From NCBI RefSeq assembly GCF_018604545.1, contig NZ_CP075896.1, positions 6,944,001 through 7,008,000 on the forward strand: 64,000 bases of DNA, given 5' to 3'. Position numbers and translations under genes: made by a program. Positions 8,780 through 18,209 of the stretch are shown here, one piece after another; the first letter of the stretch is position 1; each line of letters begins with the position of its first letter. Origin of the DNA: Streptomyces koelreuteriae. Its GTDB lineage: Bacteria; Actinomycetota; Actinomycetes; Streptomycetales; Streptomycetaceae. Below the pieces are notes generated by a model. The model had not been told where the DNA came from, ran no database searches, and saw only the letters and a list, made by a program, of their open reading frames with translations.

Positions 8780-8974
8780 ATGCCGAAGAACAAGTCGCAC
8801 AGCGGGTCCAGCAAGCGCTTCAAGGTCACCGGCTCCGGCAAGGTGCTCCGTGAGCGTGCCGGCAAGCGCCACCTGCTCGAGCACAAGTCGTCCCGTGTGA
8901 CGCGCCGCCTCACCGGCAACGCCGAGATGGCCCCGGGCGACGCCAAGAAGATCAAGAAGCTTCTCGGCAAGTGA
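8780..8974 (+). CDS. rpmI: 50S ribosomal protein L35
   Basis: 64-residue basic protein with the L35 signature (MPKNKSHSGSSKRFKVTGSG near the start, KRHLLEHKS in the middle). It lies between infC and rplT as in most bacteria, 109 bases after infC and 95 before rplT. It assembles into the large ribosomal subunit. Confidence 0.98.
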   Translation: MPKNKSHSGSSKRFKVTGSGKVLRERAGKRHLLEHKSSRVTRRLTGNAEMAPGDAKKIKKLLGK

Positions 8975-9069
8975 CGCATCGGCGCGCGAGCGCCGTACGT
9001 CAGGACCGGGACCCAATCGATTTCGGGCCGTGTGACGACCACCACGGCCCCGCTACAAGGAGTTAAAAA

Positions 9070-9453
9070 GTGGCACGCGTCAAGCGGGCAGTGAACGCCC
9101 ACAAGAAGCGCCGGGCGATCCTCGAGCAGGCCTCCGGCTACCGCGGTCAGCGTTCGCGCCTGTACCGCAAGGCCAAGGAGCAGGTCACCCACTCGCTGGT
9201 CTACAACTACAACGACCGCAAGAAGCGCAAGGGCGACTTCCGTCAGCTGTGGATCCAGCGCATCAACGCCGCTGCCCGCGCCAACGGCATCACGTACAAC
9301 CGCTTCATCCAGGGTCTGAAGGCCGCGAACGTCGAGGTCGACCGCAAGATCCTGGCCGAGCTGGCCGTCAACGACGCCGGTGCGTTCGCCGCGCTCGTCG
9401 AGGTCGCCCAGAAGGCGCTGCCGAGCGACGTCAACGCGCCCAAGGCTGCGTGA
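9070..9453 (+). CDS. rplT: 50S ribosomal protein L20
   Basis: 127-residue L20, starting MARVKRAVNAHKKRRAIL, with the conserved ASGYRGQRSRLYRKAKEQ and RKGDFRQLWIQRINAA segments. It binds 23S rRNA early in 50S assembly. In Bacillus and E. coli L20 also represses its own operon through an mRNA structure. GTG start at 9070 behind AAGGAG. A strong hairpin follows, so this is the last gene of the operon. Confidence 0.98.
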   Translation: MARVKRAVNAHKKRRAILEQASGYRGQRSRLYRKAKEQVTHSLVYNYNDRKKRKGDFRQLWIQRINAAARANGITYNRFIQGLKAANVEVDRKILAELAVNDAGAFAALVEVAQKALPSDVNAPKAA

Positions 9454-9484
9454 CGCCGCGCCGGCCGCAAGCCGACGTGATTCA

Positions 9485-9516
9485 AGGACCCGCAGGCCGA
9501 ACGGCCTGCGGGTCCT
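9485..9516 (+). terminator. Terminator after rplT
   Basis: Perfect 14-base inverted repeat (9485-9498 with 9503-9516) around a GAAC loop, 31 bases after the rplT stop. There is no T-run, as is common for Streptomyces terminators. Confidence 0.8.
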
Positions 9517-9544
9517 GCTGTGCAGCGAGCAGAAAGTGAACAGG

Positions 9545-10405
9545 ATGTCCCCCGCCACGCCCGAGCTCATCTCCCCCCGCTCACCCCGCGTGCTGGCCGC
9601 GCGGCGGCTGGCCAAGCGGAACTTCCGGGGGAAGGAGCGGCTGTTCCTCGCCGAGGGGCCGCAGGCCGTGCGCGAGGCGGCCGGGCACCGGTCCGGGGAC
9701 ACGGCCACGCTCACGGAGCTCTTCGCGACGGTGGAGGCCGCCGAGCGGTACGCCGACATCGTGGGGGCGGTCCGGGACGCCGGCGCCCGCGTGCACCTCG
9801 CCTCCGAGCAGGTCATCGCCGACATCTCCACCACCGTCACCCCGCAGGGACTCGTCGGCGTCTGCCGGTTCCTGGACACGCCCTTCGAGGAGGTCCTCCA
9901 GGCGCGGCCCCGGCTCGTCGCCCTCCTCGCGAACGTCCGCGACCCCGGCAACGCCGGAACCGTACTGCGCTGCGCGGACGCCGCCGGCGCCGAGGCGGTC
10001 GTCCTGACCGACGCCTCCGTCGACGTGTACAACCCCAAGGCCGTCCGCGCCTCCGTCGGTTCCCTGTTCCATCTGCCCGTCGCCGTCGGCGTCCCCGTGG
10101 AGCAGGCCGTCGACAGGCTGCGGGCCGCCGGAGTCCGGGTCCTCGCCGCCGACGGGGCGGGCGACCGCGACCTCGACGAGGAGCTCGACAAGGGCACCAT
10201 GGGCGAGCCGACCGCCTGGGTCTTCGGGAACGAGGCCTGGGGCCTCCCCGAGGAGACCCGCGCCCTCACCGACGCCGTCGTGCGGGTCCCGATCCACGGG
10301 AAGGCCGAGAGCCTGAACCTCGCCACCGCCGCGGCCGTATGTCTCTATGCGTCCGCGCGTGCACAGCGCGCCGCCGGAGGGTGCCGTTCCGTCACCGGGA
10401 ACTAG
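9545..10405 (+). CDS. TrmH/SpoU family RNA methyltransferase
   Basis: 286-residue SAM-dependent RNA ribose 2'-O-methyltransferase of the SPOUT superfamily. The N-terminal substrate-binding part (RLAKRNFRGKERLFLAEGPQ) is followed by motif 1 (LLANVRDPGNAGTVLR), motif 2 (WVFGNEAWGLP) and motif 3 (VRVPIHGKAESLNLATAAAV), all intact for the knotted SAM site. The ATG at 9545 follows the rplT terminator. The target is probably 23S rRNA, but the exact nucleotide is unknown. A second family member is near the right end of the window. Confidence 0.9.
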   Translation: MSPATPELISPRSPRVLAARRLAKRNFRGKERLFLAEGPQAVREAAGHRSGDTATLTELFATVEAAERYADIVGAVRDAGARVHLASEQVIADISTTVTPQGLVGVCRFLDTPFEEVLQARPRLVALLANVRDPGNAGTVLRCADAAGAEAVVLTDASVDVYNPKAVRASVGSLFHLPVAVGVPVEQAVDRLRAAGVRVLAADGAGDRDLDEELDKGTMGEPTAWVFGNEAWGLPEETRALTDAVVRVPIHGKAESLNLATAAAVCLYASARAQRAAGGCRSVTGN

Positions 10406-10421
10406 TAGGGTGACCAGCTCA

Positions 10422-10470
10422 GGGACCCTCCCCCAAGCTGTCGGCTGCGCTCGAGCAGGGGGGACCCCCA
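10422..10470 (+). repeat. Hairpin repeat element upstream of histidine kinase
   Basis: TCCCCC (10429-10434) is complementary to GGGGGA (10459-10464) around a CAAGCTGTCGGCTGCGCTCG core. As I recall it, this motif recurs in many Streptomyces intergenic regions. It lies in the gap between the methyltransferase and the kinase gene, and its 3' end supplies a possible alternative ATG at 10470. Confidence 0.55.
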
Positions 10471-10496
10471 TGGAACCTGAGAGGTGGGGAACGGGG

Positions 10497-11648
10497 ATGA
10501 GCGTCGGCACGAGCAGCGCACCGGGAGCCCAGGACGCCGGGAACCCGCCCGCCGCGTTCGGGCCGCCCGGTGATCTCGCCGGCCTCGGCATAGACCCCGA
10601 CCAGCTCCCCGACGGACTCGTCGTCGCCGACGAGCAGGGCCGCGTCATCTGCTTCAACGCCGCCGCCCAGCGCATCACCGCCGTCACCGCCCGGGACGCC
10701 CTCGGGCAGCGGCTCGAGAAAGCCCTGCCGTTAGAGGACCTGGAAGGCCGCCGCTGGTGGCAGCTCACCGACCCCTACGGCGGCCTCGCCATCCGGGTCG
10801 GACAGCCCGAGCGCAACCTCCTGCTCCCCGGCGGGCGTGAGGTGCTGGTCTCCGCGCGCTACGTCCGCAGCCGCCCCACCGGGCCCGTCCGGCGTCTCAT
10901 CGTCACCCTGCGCGACACCGAGGCCCGCCGCCGCACCGAGCGCAGCCACGCCGAGCTGATCGCCACCGTCGCCCACGAACTGCGCTCCCCGCTCACCTCG
11001 GTCAAGGGCTTCACCGCCACCCTGCTCGCCAAGTGGGAACGCTTCACCGACGACCAGAAGCGGCTGATGCTGGAGACCGTCGACGCCGACGCCGACCGGG
11101 TCACCCGGCTCATCGCCGAGCTGCTCGACATCTCGCGGATCGACTCCGGCCGGCTGGAGGTGCGCCGCCAGCCCGTCGACATCGGCGCGGCCGTCGGACG
11201 GCACATCCAGGCCTACGTCGCCGCCGGGCAGGCGGCCGACCGGTTCCTGCTGCGCCTCCAGCAGCCGCTGCCCGATCTGTGGGCCGACCCCGACAAGATC
11301 GACCAGGTGCTCAGCAACCTCCTGGAAAATGCCGTGCGGCACGGCGAGGGAACTGTCACGATCGACGTCACGGCCACGGCGTCCCTCCGCGAGGGAGAGT
11401 TCGCCGAGAACGCAGCCACGTCGGTCACGGTGAGCGACGAGGGGCCCGGCATCCCGGAGGAGTCCATGAACCGCGTCTTCACCCGCTTCTGGCGGGGCAG
11501 CAAGCGCGGTGGCACCGGCCTCGGGCTCTACATCGTCAAGGGCATCGTCGAGGCCCACGGCGGCACCATCACGGTCGGCCGCGCGCCCGGCGCCGGCGCC
11601 GAGTTCCGATTTACGTTGCCCGTGAGCGCTCCGGCCTATCTCGCCTGA
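10497..11648 (+). CDS. PAS domain sensor histidine kinase
   Basis: 383 residues, no transmembrane helix, so a cytoplasmic sensor. A PAS domain (about 34-145; LPDGLVVADEQGRVICFNAAAQRI) precedes the HisKA dimerisation helix with phospho-acceptor H160 in AHELRSPLTSVKGF, and the HATPase domain shows N-box LSNLLENAVRHG (around 272-283), G1 DEGPGIP and G2 GGTGLGLYIVKGI. ATG 10497 has GGTGGGGA upstream; ATG 10470, 9 codons earlier, lies in the repeat element. No response regulator is adjacent, so it is an orphan. It is conserved between rplT and pheS in Streptomyces as far as I recall. The stimulus is unknown. Confidence 0.9.
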   Translation: MSVGTSSAPGAQDAGNPPAAFGPPGDLAGLGIDPDQLPDGLVVADEQGRVICFNAAAQRITAVTARDALGQRLEKALPLEDLEGRRWWQLTDPYGGLAIRVGQPERNLLLPGGREVLVSARYVRSRPTGPVRRLIVTLRDTEARRRTERSHAELIATVAHELRSPLTSVKGFTATLLAKWERFTDDQKRLMLETVDADADRVTRLIAELLDISRIDSGRLEVRRQPVDIGAAVGRHIQAYVAAGQAADRFLLRLQQPLPDLWADPDKIDQVLSNLLENAVRHGEGTVTIDVTATASLREGEFAENAATSVTVSDEGPGIPEESMNRVFTRFWRGSKRGGTGLGLYIVKGIVEAHGGTITVGRAPGAGAEFRFTLPVSAPAYLA

Positions 11649-11788
11649 GCCGCCCGCGGGCGCATTCGTATACCTCCACCCCGTTAGACTCGGCCATTGG
11701 CACCCATGTGTCCTGCACACGGCCCATCGCGGAGTCTCGGAGTCGGTGACGGGGACCTTCAGTTAGCCAATCGGAAGCACGGGAAGAG

Positions 11789-12910
11789 ATGTCGGCACCC
11801 AATAAGTCGTACGACCCGGTCGAGGTCGAGACACTGAAACCGGAAGAGATCGAGCGCATGCGGGACGAGGCGCTCGCCGCCTTCGCCGCCGCGGACTCCC
11901 TCGACGCACTCCAGGAGGCCAAGGTCGCCCACACCGGCGGCACCTCCCCGCTGGCCCTCGCCAACCGCGAGATCGGCGCCCTGCCCCCGCACGCCAAGGC
12001 GGAGGCCGGCAAGCGCGTCGGCCAGGCACGCGGCGCCGTGAACAAGGGCCTCGCCGCCCGCCAGGCCGAACTCGAGGCCGAGCGGGACACCCGCGTGCTC
12101 GTCGAGGAGGCCGTGGACGTCACGCTGCCCCACGACCGGGTACCGGCCGGCGCCCGGCACCCGCTCACCACGCTGTCGGAGCGCATCGAGGACATCTTCG
12201 TGGCCATGGGCTACGAGGTCGCCGAGGGCCCCGAGGTCGAGGCCGAGTGGTTCAACTTCGACGCCCTGAACATCGGCCCGGACCACCCGGCCCGCGGCGA
12301 GCAGGACACCTTCTTCGTCAAGGGCGCCAAGGGCGGCACCGAGTCCGGTGTCGTGCTGCGCACCCACACCTCGCCCGTACAGATCCGCTCCCTGCTCGAC
12401 CGCGAGCTGCCGGTCTATGTGATCTGTCCCGGTGTCGTCTACCGCACCGACGAGCTGGACGCCACGCACACGCCCGTCTTCCGCCAGGTCGAACTGCTCG
12501 CGATCGACGAGGGCCTCACCATGGCCGACCTCAAGGGCACCCTGGACCACATGGTCCAGTCGCTGTTCGGCGAGGGCATGAAGACCCGGCTGCGGCCGAA
12601 CTTCTTCCCCTTCACCGAGCCGTCCGCCGAGATGGACATGGTCTGCTACGTGTGCCGCGGCGCCTCCGTCGGCAACCCCGACCGGTCCTGCCGCACCTGC
12701 TCGTCCGAGGGCTGGATCGAGCTGGGCGGCTGCGGCATGGTCAACCCGCGCGTGCTGCGGGCCTGCGGTGTCGACCCGGAGAAGTACAGCGGCTTCGCCT
12801 TCGGGTTCGGCATCGAACGGATGCTGATGTTCCGCCACAACGTCGAAGACATGCGAGACATGGTCGAGGGTGACGTCCGGTTCACCCGGCCGTTCGGGAT
12901 GGAGATCTGA
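11789..12910 (+). CDS. pheS: Phenylalanine--tRNA ligase alpha subunit
   Basis: 373-residue catalytic subunit of the alpha2beta2 class II synthetase. An N-terminal coiled-coil (residues 1-90) is followed by the catalytic core with motif 2 (HTSPVQIRSL then VYRTDELDATHTPVFRQVE) and motif 3 (FAFGFGIERMLMFRHNV). Unlike the E. coli enzyme it contains a four-Cys segment (CYVCRG...CRTCSSEGWIE), seen in actinobacterial PheS. Its stop overlaps the pheT start by one base (TGATG), giving coupled 1:1 synthesis. Confidence 0.98.
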   Translation: MSAPNKSYDPVEVETLKPEEIERMRDEALAAFAAADSLDALQEAKVAHTGGTSPLALANREIGALPPHAKAEAGKRVGQARGAVNKGLAARQAELEAERDTRVLVEEAVDVTLPHDRVPAGARHPLTTLSERIEDIFVAMGYEVAEGPEVEAEWFNFDALNIGPDHPARGEQDTFFVKGAKGGTESGVVLRTHTSPVQIRSLLDRELPVYVICPGVVYRTDELDATHTPVFRQVELLAIDEGLTMADLKGTLDHMVQSLFGEGMKTRLRPNFFPFTEPSAEMDMVCYVCRGASVGNPDRSCRTCSSEGWIELGGCGMVNPRVLRACGVDPEKYSGFAFGFGIERMLMFRHNVEDMRDMVEGDVRFTRPFGMEI

Positions 12911-15423
12911 TGCGGGTCCCGCTTTCTTGGCTGCGGGAGTACGTCGACCTGCCGGAGACGGAGACCGGTCGTGACGTGCAGGCCAAGCTGATTTCGGCCG
13001 GTCTGGAGGTCGAGACCGTCGAGCAGCTCGGCGCCGACCTCAAGGGTCCCCTGGCCGTGGGCCGGGTGGCGACCATCGAGGAGCTGACGGAGTTCAAGAA
13101 GCCGATCCGCTTCTGCACCGTCGACGTCGGCCAGGCCAACGGAACCGGCGAACTCCAGGAGATCGTCTGCGGCGCCCGCAACTTCGCCGTCGGCGACAAG
13201 GTCGTCGTCGCGCTGCCCGGCGCTGTCCTGCCCGGTGACTTCCAGATCGCCGAGCGCAAGACCTACGGCAAGATGTCGCGCGGCATGATCTGCTCCAGCG
13301 ACGAGCTGAGCATGGGCGACGACGGCACCAAGGGCATCATCGTGCTGCCGCCGGAGACCGAGGTCGGCAAGGACGCCGTCGAGCTGCTGGAGCTGGTCGA
13401 CGAGGTCCTGGACATCGCCGTCACCGCCAACCGCGGCGACTGCCTGTCCATCCGCGGCGTCGCCCGCGAGGCCGCCATCGCCTACGGTCTGCCGCTGCGC
13501 GACCCGGCCCTGCTCGACGTGCCCGGCCCGAACGCGTACGGCTACCCGGTCCAGGTCTCGGACCCCACCGGCTGCGACCGCTTCACGGCCCGCACGGTGG
13601 CCGGTCTGAGCGCCGAGGCCCGGTCCCCGATCTGGCTGCGGCGCCGGCTGCAGAAGGTCGGCATGCGCCCGATCTCGCTCGCCGTCGACGTCACCAACTA
13701 CGTGATGATGGAGCTCGGCCAGCCGCTGCACGCCTACGACCGCGGTCTGGTCCAGGGCACCATCGGCGTGCGCCGCGCCGAGCAGGGCGAGAAGCTCACC
13801 ACCCTCGACGGTGTCGAGCGCACGCTGGGCGCCGAGGACCTGGTGATCACCGACGACCGCGGCCCGATCGGGCTCGCGGGTGTCATGGGCGGCGCCAACA
13901 CGGAGATCGCCGACCACGACGACGTGGAGAACGCCACGGCCGACGTCGTCATCGAGGCCGCGCACTTCGACTCGGTGTCCATCGCGCGTACGGCCCGCCG
14001 CCACAGGCTGTCCTCCGAGGCGTCCCGGCGCTTCGAGCGGGGCGTCGACCCGCAGGCCGCGGCCGCTGCCGCGCAGCGCACCGTCGACCTGCTGGTCCTG
14101 CTCGCGGGCGGCACCGCCGAGGCCGGTGTCACCGAGGTCCAAGCCCCGACCGCGCCGCACACCATCACCGTCCCGGCCGACCACCCGGACAAGGTCGCGG
14201 GCGTCGTGTACGGCCGCGAGACCGTCGTGCGCCGCCTCCAGCAGGTCGGCTGCGACGTGTACGGCCAGGACGAGCTGATCGTCACCGTGCCGTCCTGGCG
14301 GCCCGACCTCACCGCCCCGAACGACCTGGCCGAAGAGGTCATCCGGCTGGAGGGCTACGAGAACCTGCCCTCCACGCTGCCCAGGCCGCCGGCCGGCCGT
14401 GGCCTGACCCACCGGCAGCGGCTGCACCGCCGCGTCGGCCGGGCCCTGGCCGGGGCCGGGTACGTCGAGGCGCCGAACTACCCGTTCATCAGCGAGCAGG
14501 TCTTCGACCGGCTCGGCCTGGAATCCGACGACCCGGCCCGCCGTGTCGTGAGGCTCAGCAACCCGCTGAGCGACGAGGAGCCCGCGCTGCGCACCTCGCT
14601 GCTGCCGGGGCTGCTGGGTGCCCTGCGGCGCAACGACGGCCGGGGCTCGCACGACCTCGCGCTGTTCGAGACCGGCCTGGTCTTCCAGCCGCGCGAGGAG
14701 CAGCCCGTCGCCGTCCGGCTGCCCGTCGACCGCCGGCCGACCGACGAGGAGATCGCCGAGCTGAACGCCGCGCTGCCCGTGCAGCCGCGGCACGCCGCCG
14801 TCGTCCTCGCCGGTGCCCGCGAGCAGGCCGGCTGGTGGGGCAAGGGCCGTCCGGCCGACTGGGCCGACGCCGTCGAGTCCGCGCGGACCGTCGCCCGCGA
14901 GGCGGGCGCCGAGCTGATCATCCGCAAGGGCCAGTACGGGCCGTGGCACCCGGGCCGGTGCGCCGAGCTGGCGATCACCGTGGACGGTGCCGAGCGGGTC
15001 GTCGGTCACGCGGGGGAGTTGCACCCGCGCGTCGTCAAGGCGCTGGGACTGCCCGCGCGTACCTGCGCGATGGAGATCGACCTGGACGCGGTGGAGAAGG
15101 CCGGCGACGCCGCGCTGACGGCACCCCGGATCTCCGCGTTCCCCGTGGCCACGCAGGATGTCGCCCTGGTGGTCGACGCGGTGGTTCCGGCGGCGGAGGT
15201 CGAGGAGGCCCTGCGCGCCGGTGCCGGGGAGCTGCTGGAGTCGATCCGGCTGTTCGATGTGTACGAGAACCCCGAGCAGTTGGGTGAGGGGCGGAAGTCC
15301 CTCGCGTACGCGCTGCGGTTCCGGGCGGCCGACCGGACGCTGACGGTGGACGAGGCGTCGGCGGCCCGGGACGCGGCCGTGGCGCTTGCCGGTGAGCAGG
15401 TGGGAGCCGAGTTGCGGAGCTAG
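12910..15423 (+). CDS. pheT: Phenylalanine--tRNA ligase beta subunit
   Basis: 837-residue beta subunit. Domains in order: N-terminal B1, EMAP-like tRNA-binding domain (about 40-150), B3/B4 editing domain that removes mischarged Tyr (about 210-400), B5 domain, catalytic-like core, and C-terminal FDX-ACB anticodon-binding domain (last 95 residues, PRISAFPVATQDVALVVD). Full family length. It begins with the ATG overlapping the pheS stop. A very strong hairpin follows. Confidence 0.98.
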   Translation: MRVPLSWLREYVDLPETETGRDVQAKLISAGLEVETVEQLGADLKGPLAVGRVATIEELTEFKKPIRFCTVDVGQANGTGELQEIVCGARNFAVGDKVVVALPGAVLPGDFQIAERKTYGKMSRGMICSSDELSMGDDGTKGIIVLPPETEVGKDAVELLELVDEVLDIAVTANRGDCLSIRGVAREAAIAYGLPLRDPALLDVPGPNAYGYPVQVSDPTGCDRFTARTVAGLSAEARSPIWLRRRLQKVGMRPISLAVDVTNYVMMELGQPLHAYDRGLVQGTIGVRRAEQGEKLTTLDGVERTLGAEDLVITDDRGPIGLAGVMGGANTEIADHDDVENATADVVIEAAHFDSVSIARTARRHRLSSEASRRFERGVDPQAAAAAAQRTVDLLVLLAGGTAEAGVTEVQAPTAPHTITVPADHPDKVAGVVYGRETVVRRLQQVGCDVYGQDELIVTVPSWRPDLTAPNDLAEEVIRLEGYENLPSTLPRPPAGRGLTHRQRLHRRVGRALAGAGYVEAPNYPFISEQVFDRLGLESDDPARRVVRLSNPLSDEEPALRTSLLPGLLGALRRNDGRGSHDLALFETGLVFQPREEQPVAVRLPVDRRPTDEEIAELNAALPVQPRHAAVVLAGAREQAGWWGKGRPADWADAVESARTVAREAGAELIIRKGQYGPWHPGRCAELAITVDGAERVVGHAGELHPRVVKALGLPARTCAMEIDLDAVEKAGDAALTAPRISAFPVATQDVALVVDAVVPAAEVEEALRAGAGELLESIRLFDVYENPEQLGEGRKSLAYALRFRAADRTLTVDEASAARDAAVALAGEQVGAELRS

Positions 15424-15484
15424 CTCCGGATCACCCATCCGGGTGGTAAAGGCAGGTAATCCTGCCCTTTCCGGCTCCCTGTCG

Positions 15485-15524
15485 ACAGAATCGGACCGGC
15501 CCACTTGGGCCGGTCCGATTCTGT
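15485..15524 (+). terminator. Terminator after pheT
   Basis: 18-base perfect inverted repeat (15485-15502 with 15507-15524) around ACTT, 62 bases after pheT. It separates the pheST operon from the phosphatase gene and argues against the GTG at 15525 as that gene's start. Confidence 0.85.
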
Positions 15525-15554
15525 GTGTCAGGGCCTAATTGGGGGGCCATCGGC

Positions 15555-16490
15555 ATGATCCGCTTCAAGGGTCGGGTGCGCAGCCTCGGTCTGCCCGGTG
15601 CAGTGCTCCTCTTCGCGGTCGGTACCGGGGTGATCCTTCGCGCGCGGCGGACGCTGATGCGTGAGCTGCGGCAACTGCGCCGGGTCGCGGCCGCCGCGCA
15701 GAACGCGGTGCTGCGGCCGCTGCCCCCGCGTATCGGCGGGCTCGACGTCGCCGCCGCCCAGGTGTCGGCGGAGCATGGCGCCGCGATCGGCGGTGACCTG
15801 TACGAGGTCCTCGCCACCGAGCACGGCGTCCGGGCCGTGATGGGCGACGTACGCGGGCACGGCATCGGCGCGTTCGGGACCGTCGCCGCCGTGCTCGGCT
15901 GCTTCCGCGACGCCGCGTACGACGAGGCGGACCTCGGCGGGGTGCTGCGCCGGCTGGAACGCGCCCTGGACCGCCATCTGCGCCAGGAGCATCCGGGAAG
16001 CGTCGCCGAGGAGTTCGTGACCCTGCTCCTGGTGGAGATCCGCGCCGGCGGCGAGATGGTCGCGCTGAACTGCGGGCACCCGTGGCCGTACCGGCTGAGC
16101 GGTACCCGCGTCGAACAGCTCGCCCCCGCCGACCCGTACCCGCCCCTCGGCGTCTTTCCCCTGCCGGCCGTTCCGGCGACCGTCGCTCTCGGTCATCTCC
16201 CGCCCGGGGACGCGCTGTTCCTCTACACGGACGGTGCTCAGGACGCGAGGGACGCCCATGGCCGGTTCTTCCCCCTGCCGTTCGTGCTGGCGAGCGTCGC
16301 ACGGGAGGAGCCGCTCGCACCCCAGGCGGTACTGCGCGGTGTCCAGAGCGCGCTGGTCGACCACTCCCAGGGCACCCCGGCCGACGACATCGCCCTGCTG
16401 GTCCTGAGGAACGAGGGGTTCATGCCCCCAGGGGTGCGGGGACCTGCGCGAACCACCACCACGCACCCGCAGCCGACAACGCACCTCTGA
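15555..16490 (+). CDS. PP2C/SpoIIE family serine phosphatase, membrane-anchored
   Basis: 311 residues. A short N-terminal hydrophobic helix (about 11-28) anchors a cytoplasmic PP2C-type domain. Metal-binding aspartates are seen at D81 (GGDLYEV) and D98 (MGDVRGHG), with FLYTDGAQDARD and the terminal DDIALLVLR as further family motifs. In this family such enzymes dephosphorylate anti-sigma-factor antagonists. There is no attached GAF/PAS or kinase domain and no anti-sigma gene nearby. ATG 15555 has TTGGGGGG upstream; the frame extends to GTG 15525 at the terminator stem. Confidence 0.85.
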   Translation: MIRFKGRVRSLGLPGAVLLFAVGTGVILRARRTLMRELRQLRRVAAAAQNAVLRPLPPRIGGLDVAAAQVSAEHGAAIGGDLYEVLATEHGVRAVMGDVRGHGIGAFGTVAAVLGCFRDAAYDEADLGGVLRRLERALDRHLRQEHPGSVAEEFVTLLLVEIRAGGEMVALNCGHPWPYRLSGTRVEQLAPADPYPPLGVFPLPAVPATVALGHLPPGDALFLYTDGAQDARDAHGRFFPLPFVLASVAREEPLAPQAVLRGVQSALVDHSQGTPADDIALLVLRNEGFMPPGVRGPARTTTTHPQPTTHL

Positions 16491-16525
16491 CCCACCGGCG
16501 ATGACTCGCCCGGCCGGCCGGCGAT

Positions 16526-16573
16526 GCCGTCCGCCCCGCCACGGAGTGTCGGGCAGGCGGCCGGGCGGACGGC
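16526..16573 (+). terminator. Possible terminator after the SpoIIE-type gene
   Basis: 10-base inverted repeat GCCGTCCGCC / GGCGGACGGC with a 28-base loop, 36 bases after the phosphatase stop. The long loop makes it a weak call. Confidence 0.35.
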
Positions 16574-16761
16574 GGAAGCGGGCCGCCGCACTGTACGAGG
16601 GGGAGCCGGCGGCCCGGCCGGCCTCTTGCGAGGCATTTCAGTCAACCGGCCGGCGACTCTGCGCGACAGCGCGCGCACAGCGCGGATTCGAGCACTCCGT
16701 TCACACCCCGTGTGAAGACGGAACCACTAATCTGGCCGCACCGAGCCACCGGGGGGCCCAC

Positions 16762-18102
16762 ATGCAGCCCAACACTCTGCTCGACGCGATCCTGGACGAA
16801 GCCGGGGTCTCGCACGCGGGGCTGGCCGCACACGTCAACCAGGCGGGACGGGCACGGGGCCTGTCCCTGAGGTACGAACACACCGCCGTCGCCCGGTGGT
16901 TGAAGGGGCAGCGCCCCAGGGGCCAGGTGCCCGACCTGATCTGCGAGGTGCTCGCCGCCCGGCTCGGACGGCACGTCACCCTCGACGACATCGGTCTCGG
17001 CCTGCCCGGCGAGCCGGCCGCCCCGCACACCGGCTCGCTGTCCGGGTTCGTCGAGCGGGCCACCGCCTTGTGGCGCTCCGACCAGCAGCAGCGCCCGCAC
17101 ATCCTGGGCGCGCCCGCGCTCACCGGTACGCCCGCCGTGATGCCGGTGTGGGAGTGGGAGAACCCGCCCGAGGACGTCGACGTCTCCCGCGGCGGCAGAC
17201 ACCGTGTCACCGCGGGCGACCTGGAGATGCTGCGCTCGGCCCGGACCCACTACGAGCAGATGTACCGCAAGGCCGGGGGCATCGCGACCCGGGCCCGCAT
17301 CGTCGGCTTCCTCAACGCCGAGGCCGCCCCGCTGCTGCGCGGCAGCTACACCGACGAGACGGGGCGTCAACTGCACCGTGCGACGGGCGGCTTGGTGGCC
17401 GTCGCCGGGATCTGTGCCTACGACTCCGACGCCCACGGCCTCGCGCAGCGCTACTTCCACCAGGCGCTGCGCCTCGCGAAGGCCAGCGGGGACCGGGGGC
17501 TCGGGGCGTATGTGATCGCCCTGCTCGTCAACCAGTCGCTGTTCATGCGGGAGTACCGGCAGTCCGTCGCCTTCGCGGAGGCCGCGCTGCGGGCCGCCGG
17601 CAAGCAGATCACCCCGGCGCTCTCCTCCGACCTGTACGCGATGCAGGCCAAGGCGTACGCGCATCTCGGCGACGGCACCAGCGCGCTGTCCTGCATCCGG
17701 CGGGCCGAGCAGTCCGCCGAGCGGATCCGGCGCGGGTACGAGCCCGACGAGACGGGCTATGTCCAGCCGGGGCTCGTCAATGTCCAGGTGGCGGAGGCGC
17801 TGCTCAGTCTCGGGGAGCTCGCGGCCGCCGGGGAGCATGCCGCCGCCGCCGTCGACAACCCGGCGCACGACCGCGGCCGGGTGCACCGGCTGGCGATGCT
17901 GAGCACCATCGAACTGCGGCAGGGCAATGCCGACAAGGCGGTGGTGATCGCCGTGCAGATGGCCGAGCAGGCCCGCGGCATGGAGTCCCAGCGGCTCCGG
18001 GACCGGCTGCGCGCGGTGCGTGAGCATCTGGTGCGCAGCGGTGGCGCGGGCACGGCCGAGGCCGCCGAACTCATCGACGGGGCGCTGCGCGTACCGTTGT
18101 AG
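16762..18102 (+). CDS. XRE-like transcriptional regulator with TPR-like C-terminus
   Basis: 446 residues. The N-terminus (LLDAILDEAGVSHAGLAAHVNQAGRARGLSLRYEHTAVARWLKG) is the Streptomyces-type helix-turn-helix found in NsdA-like regulators of sporulation and antibiotic production. The C-terminal 250 residues are helical repeats (AQRYFHQALRLAKASGDRGLGAYV, SVAFAEAALRAA, AKAYAHLGDGTSALSCIRRAEQSAE) typical of tetratricopeptide scaffolds. The ATG follows GGGGGGCCCAC. Several paralogues exist per Streptomyces genome, so I do not assign nsdA or nsdB. The signal it senses is unknown. Confidence 0.85.
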   Translation: MQPNTLLDAILDEAGVSHAGLAAHVNQAGRARGLSLRYEHTAVARWLKGQRPRGQVPDLICEVLAARLGRHVTLDDIGLGLPGEPAAPHTGSLSGFVERATALWRSDQQQRPHILGAPALTGTPAVMPVWEWENPPEDVDVSRGGRHRVTAGDLEMLRSARTHYEQMYRKAGGIATRARIVGFLNAEAAPLLRGSYTDETGRQLHRATGGLVAVAGICAYDSDAHGLAQRYFHQALRLAKASGDRGLGAYVIALLVNQSLFMREYRQSVAFAEAALRAAGKQITPALSSDLYAMQAKAYAHLGDGTSALSCIRRAEQSAERIRRGYEPDETGYVQPGLVNVQVAEALLSLGELAAAGEHAAAAVDNPAHDRGRVHRLAMLSTIELRQGNADKAVVIAVQMAEQARGMESQRLRDRLRAVREHLVRSGGAGTAEAAELIDGALRVPL

Positions 18103-18209
18103 ATCCGGGGCAGCGGCGTCCGCGTCATACCGAGCGACGTCCTGTGCGCCTGCTGTCCGTACGTCCCTGCTGCGATATTGCCACTTACTCGACGGAAGGT
18201 GGCAGAACC

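Noticed and set aside
15525..15554. GTG 15525 as start of the SpoIIE-type phosphatase
   Set aside because: It abuts the pheT terminator stem and lacks a ribosome site; ATG 15555 has one.
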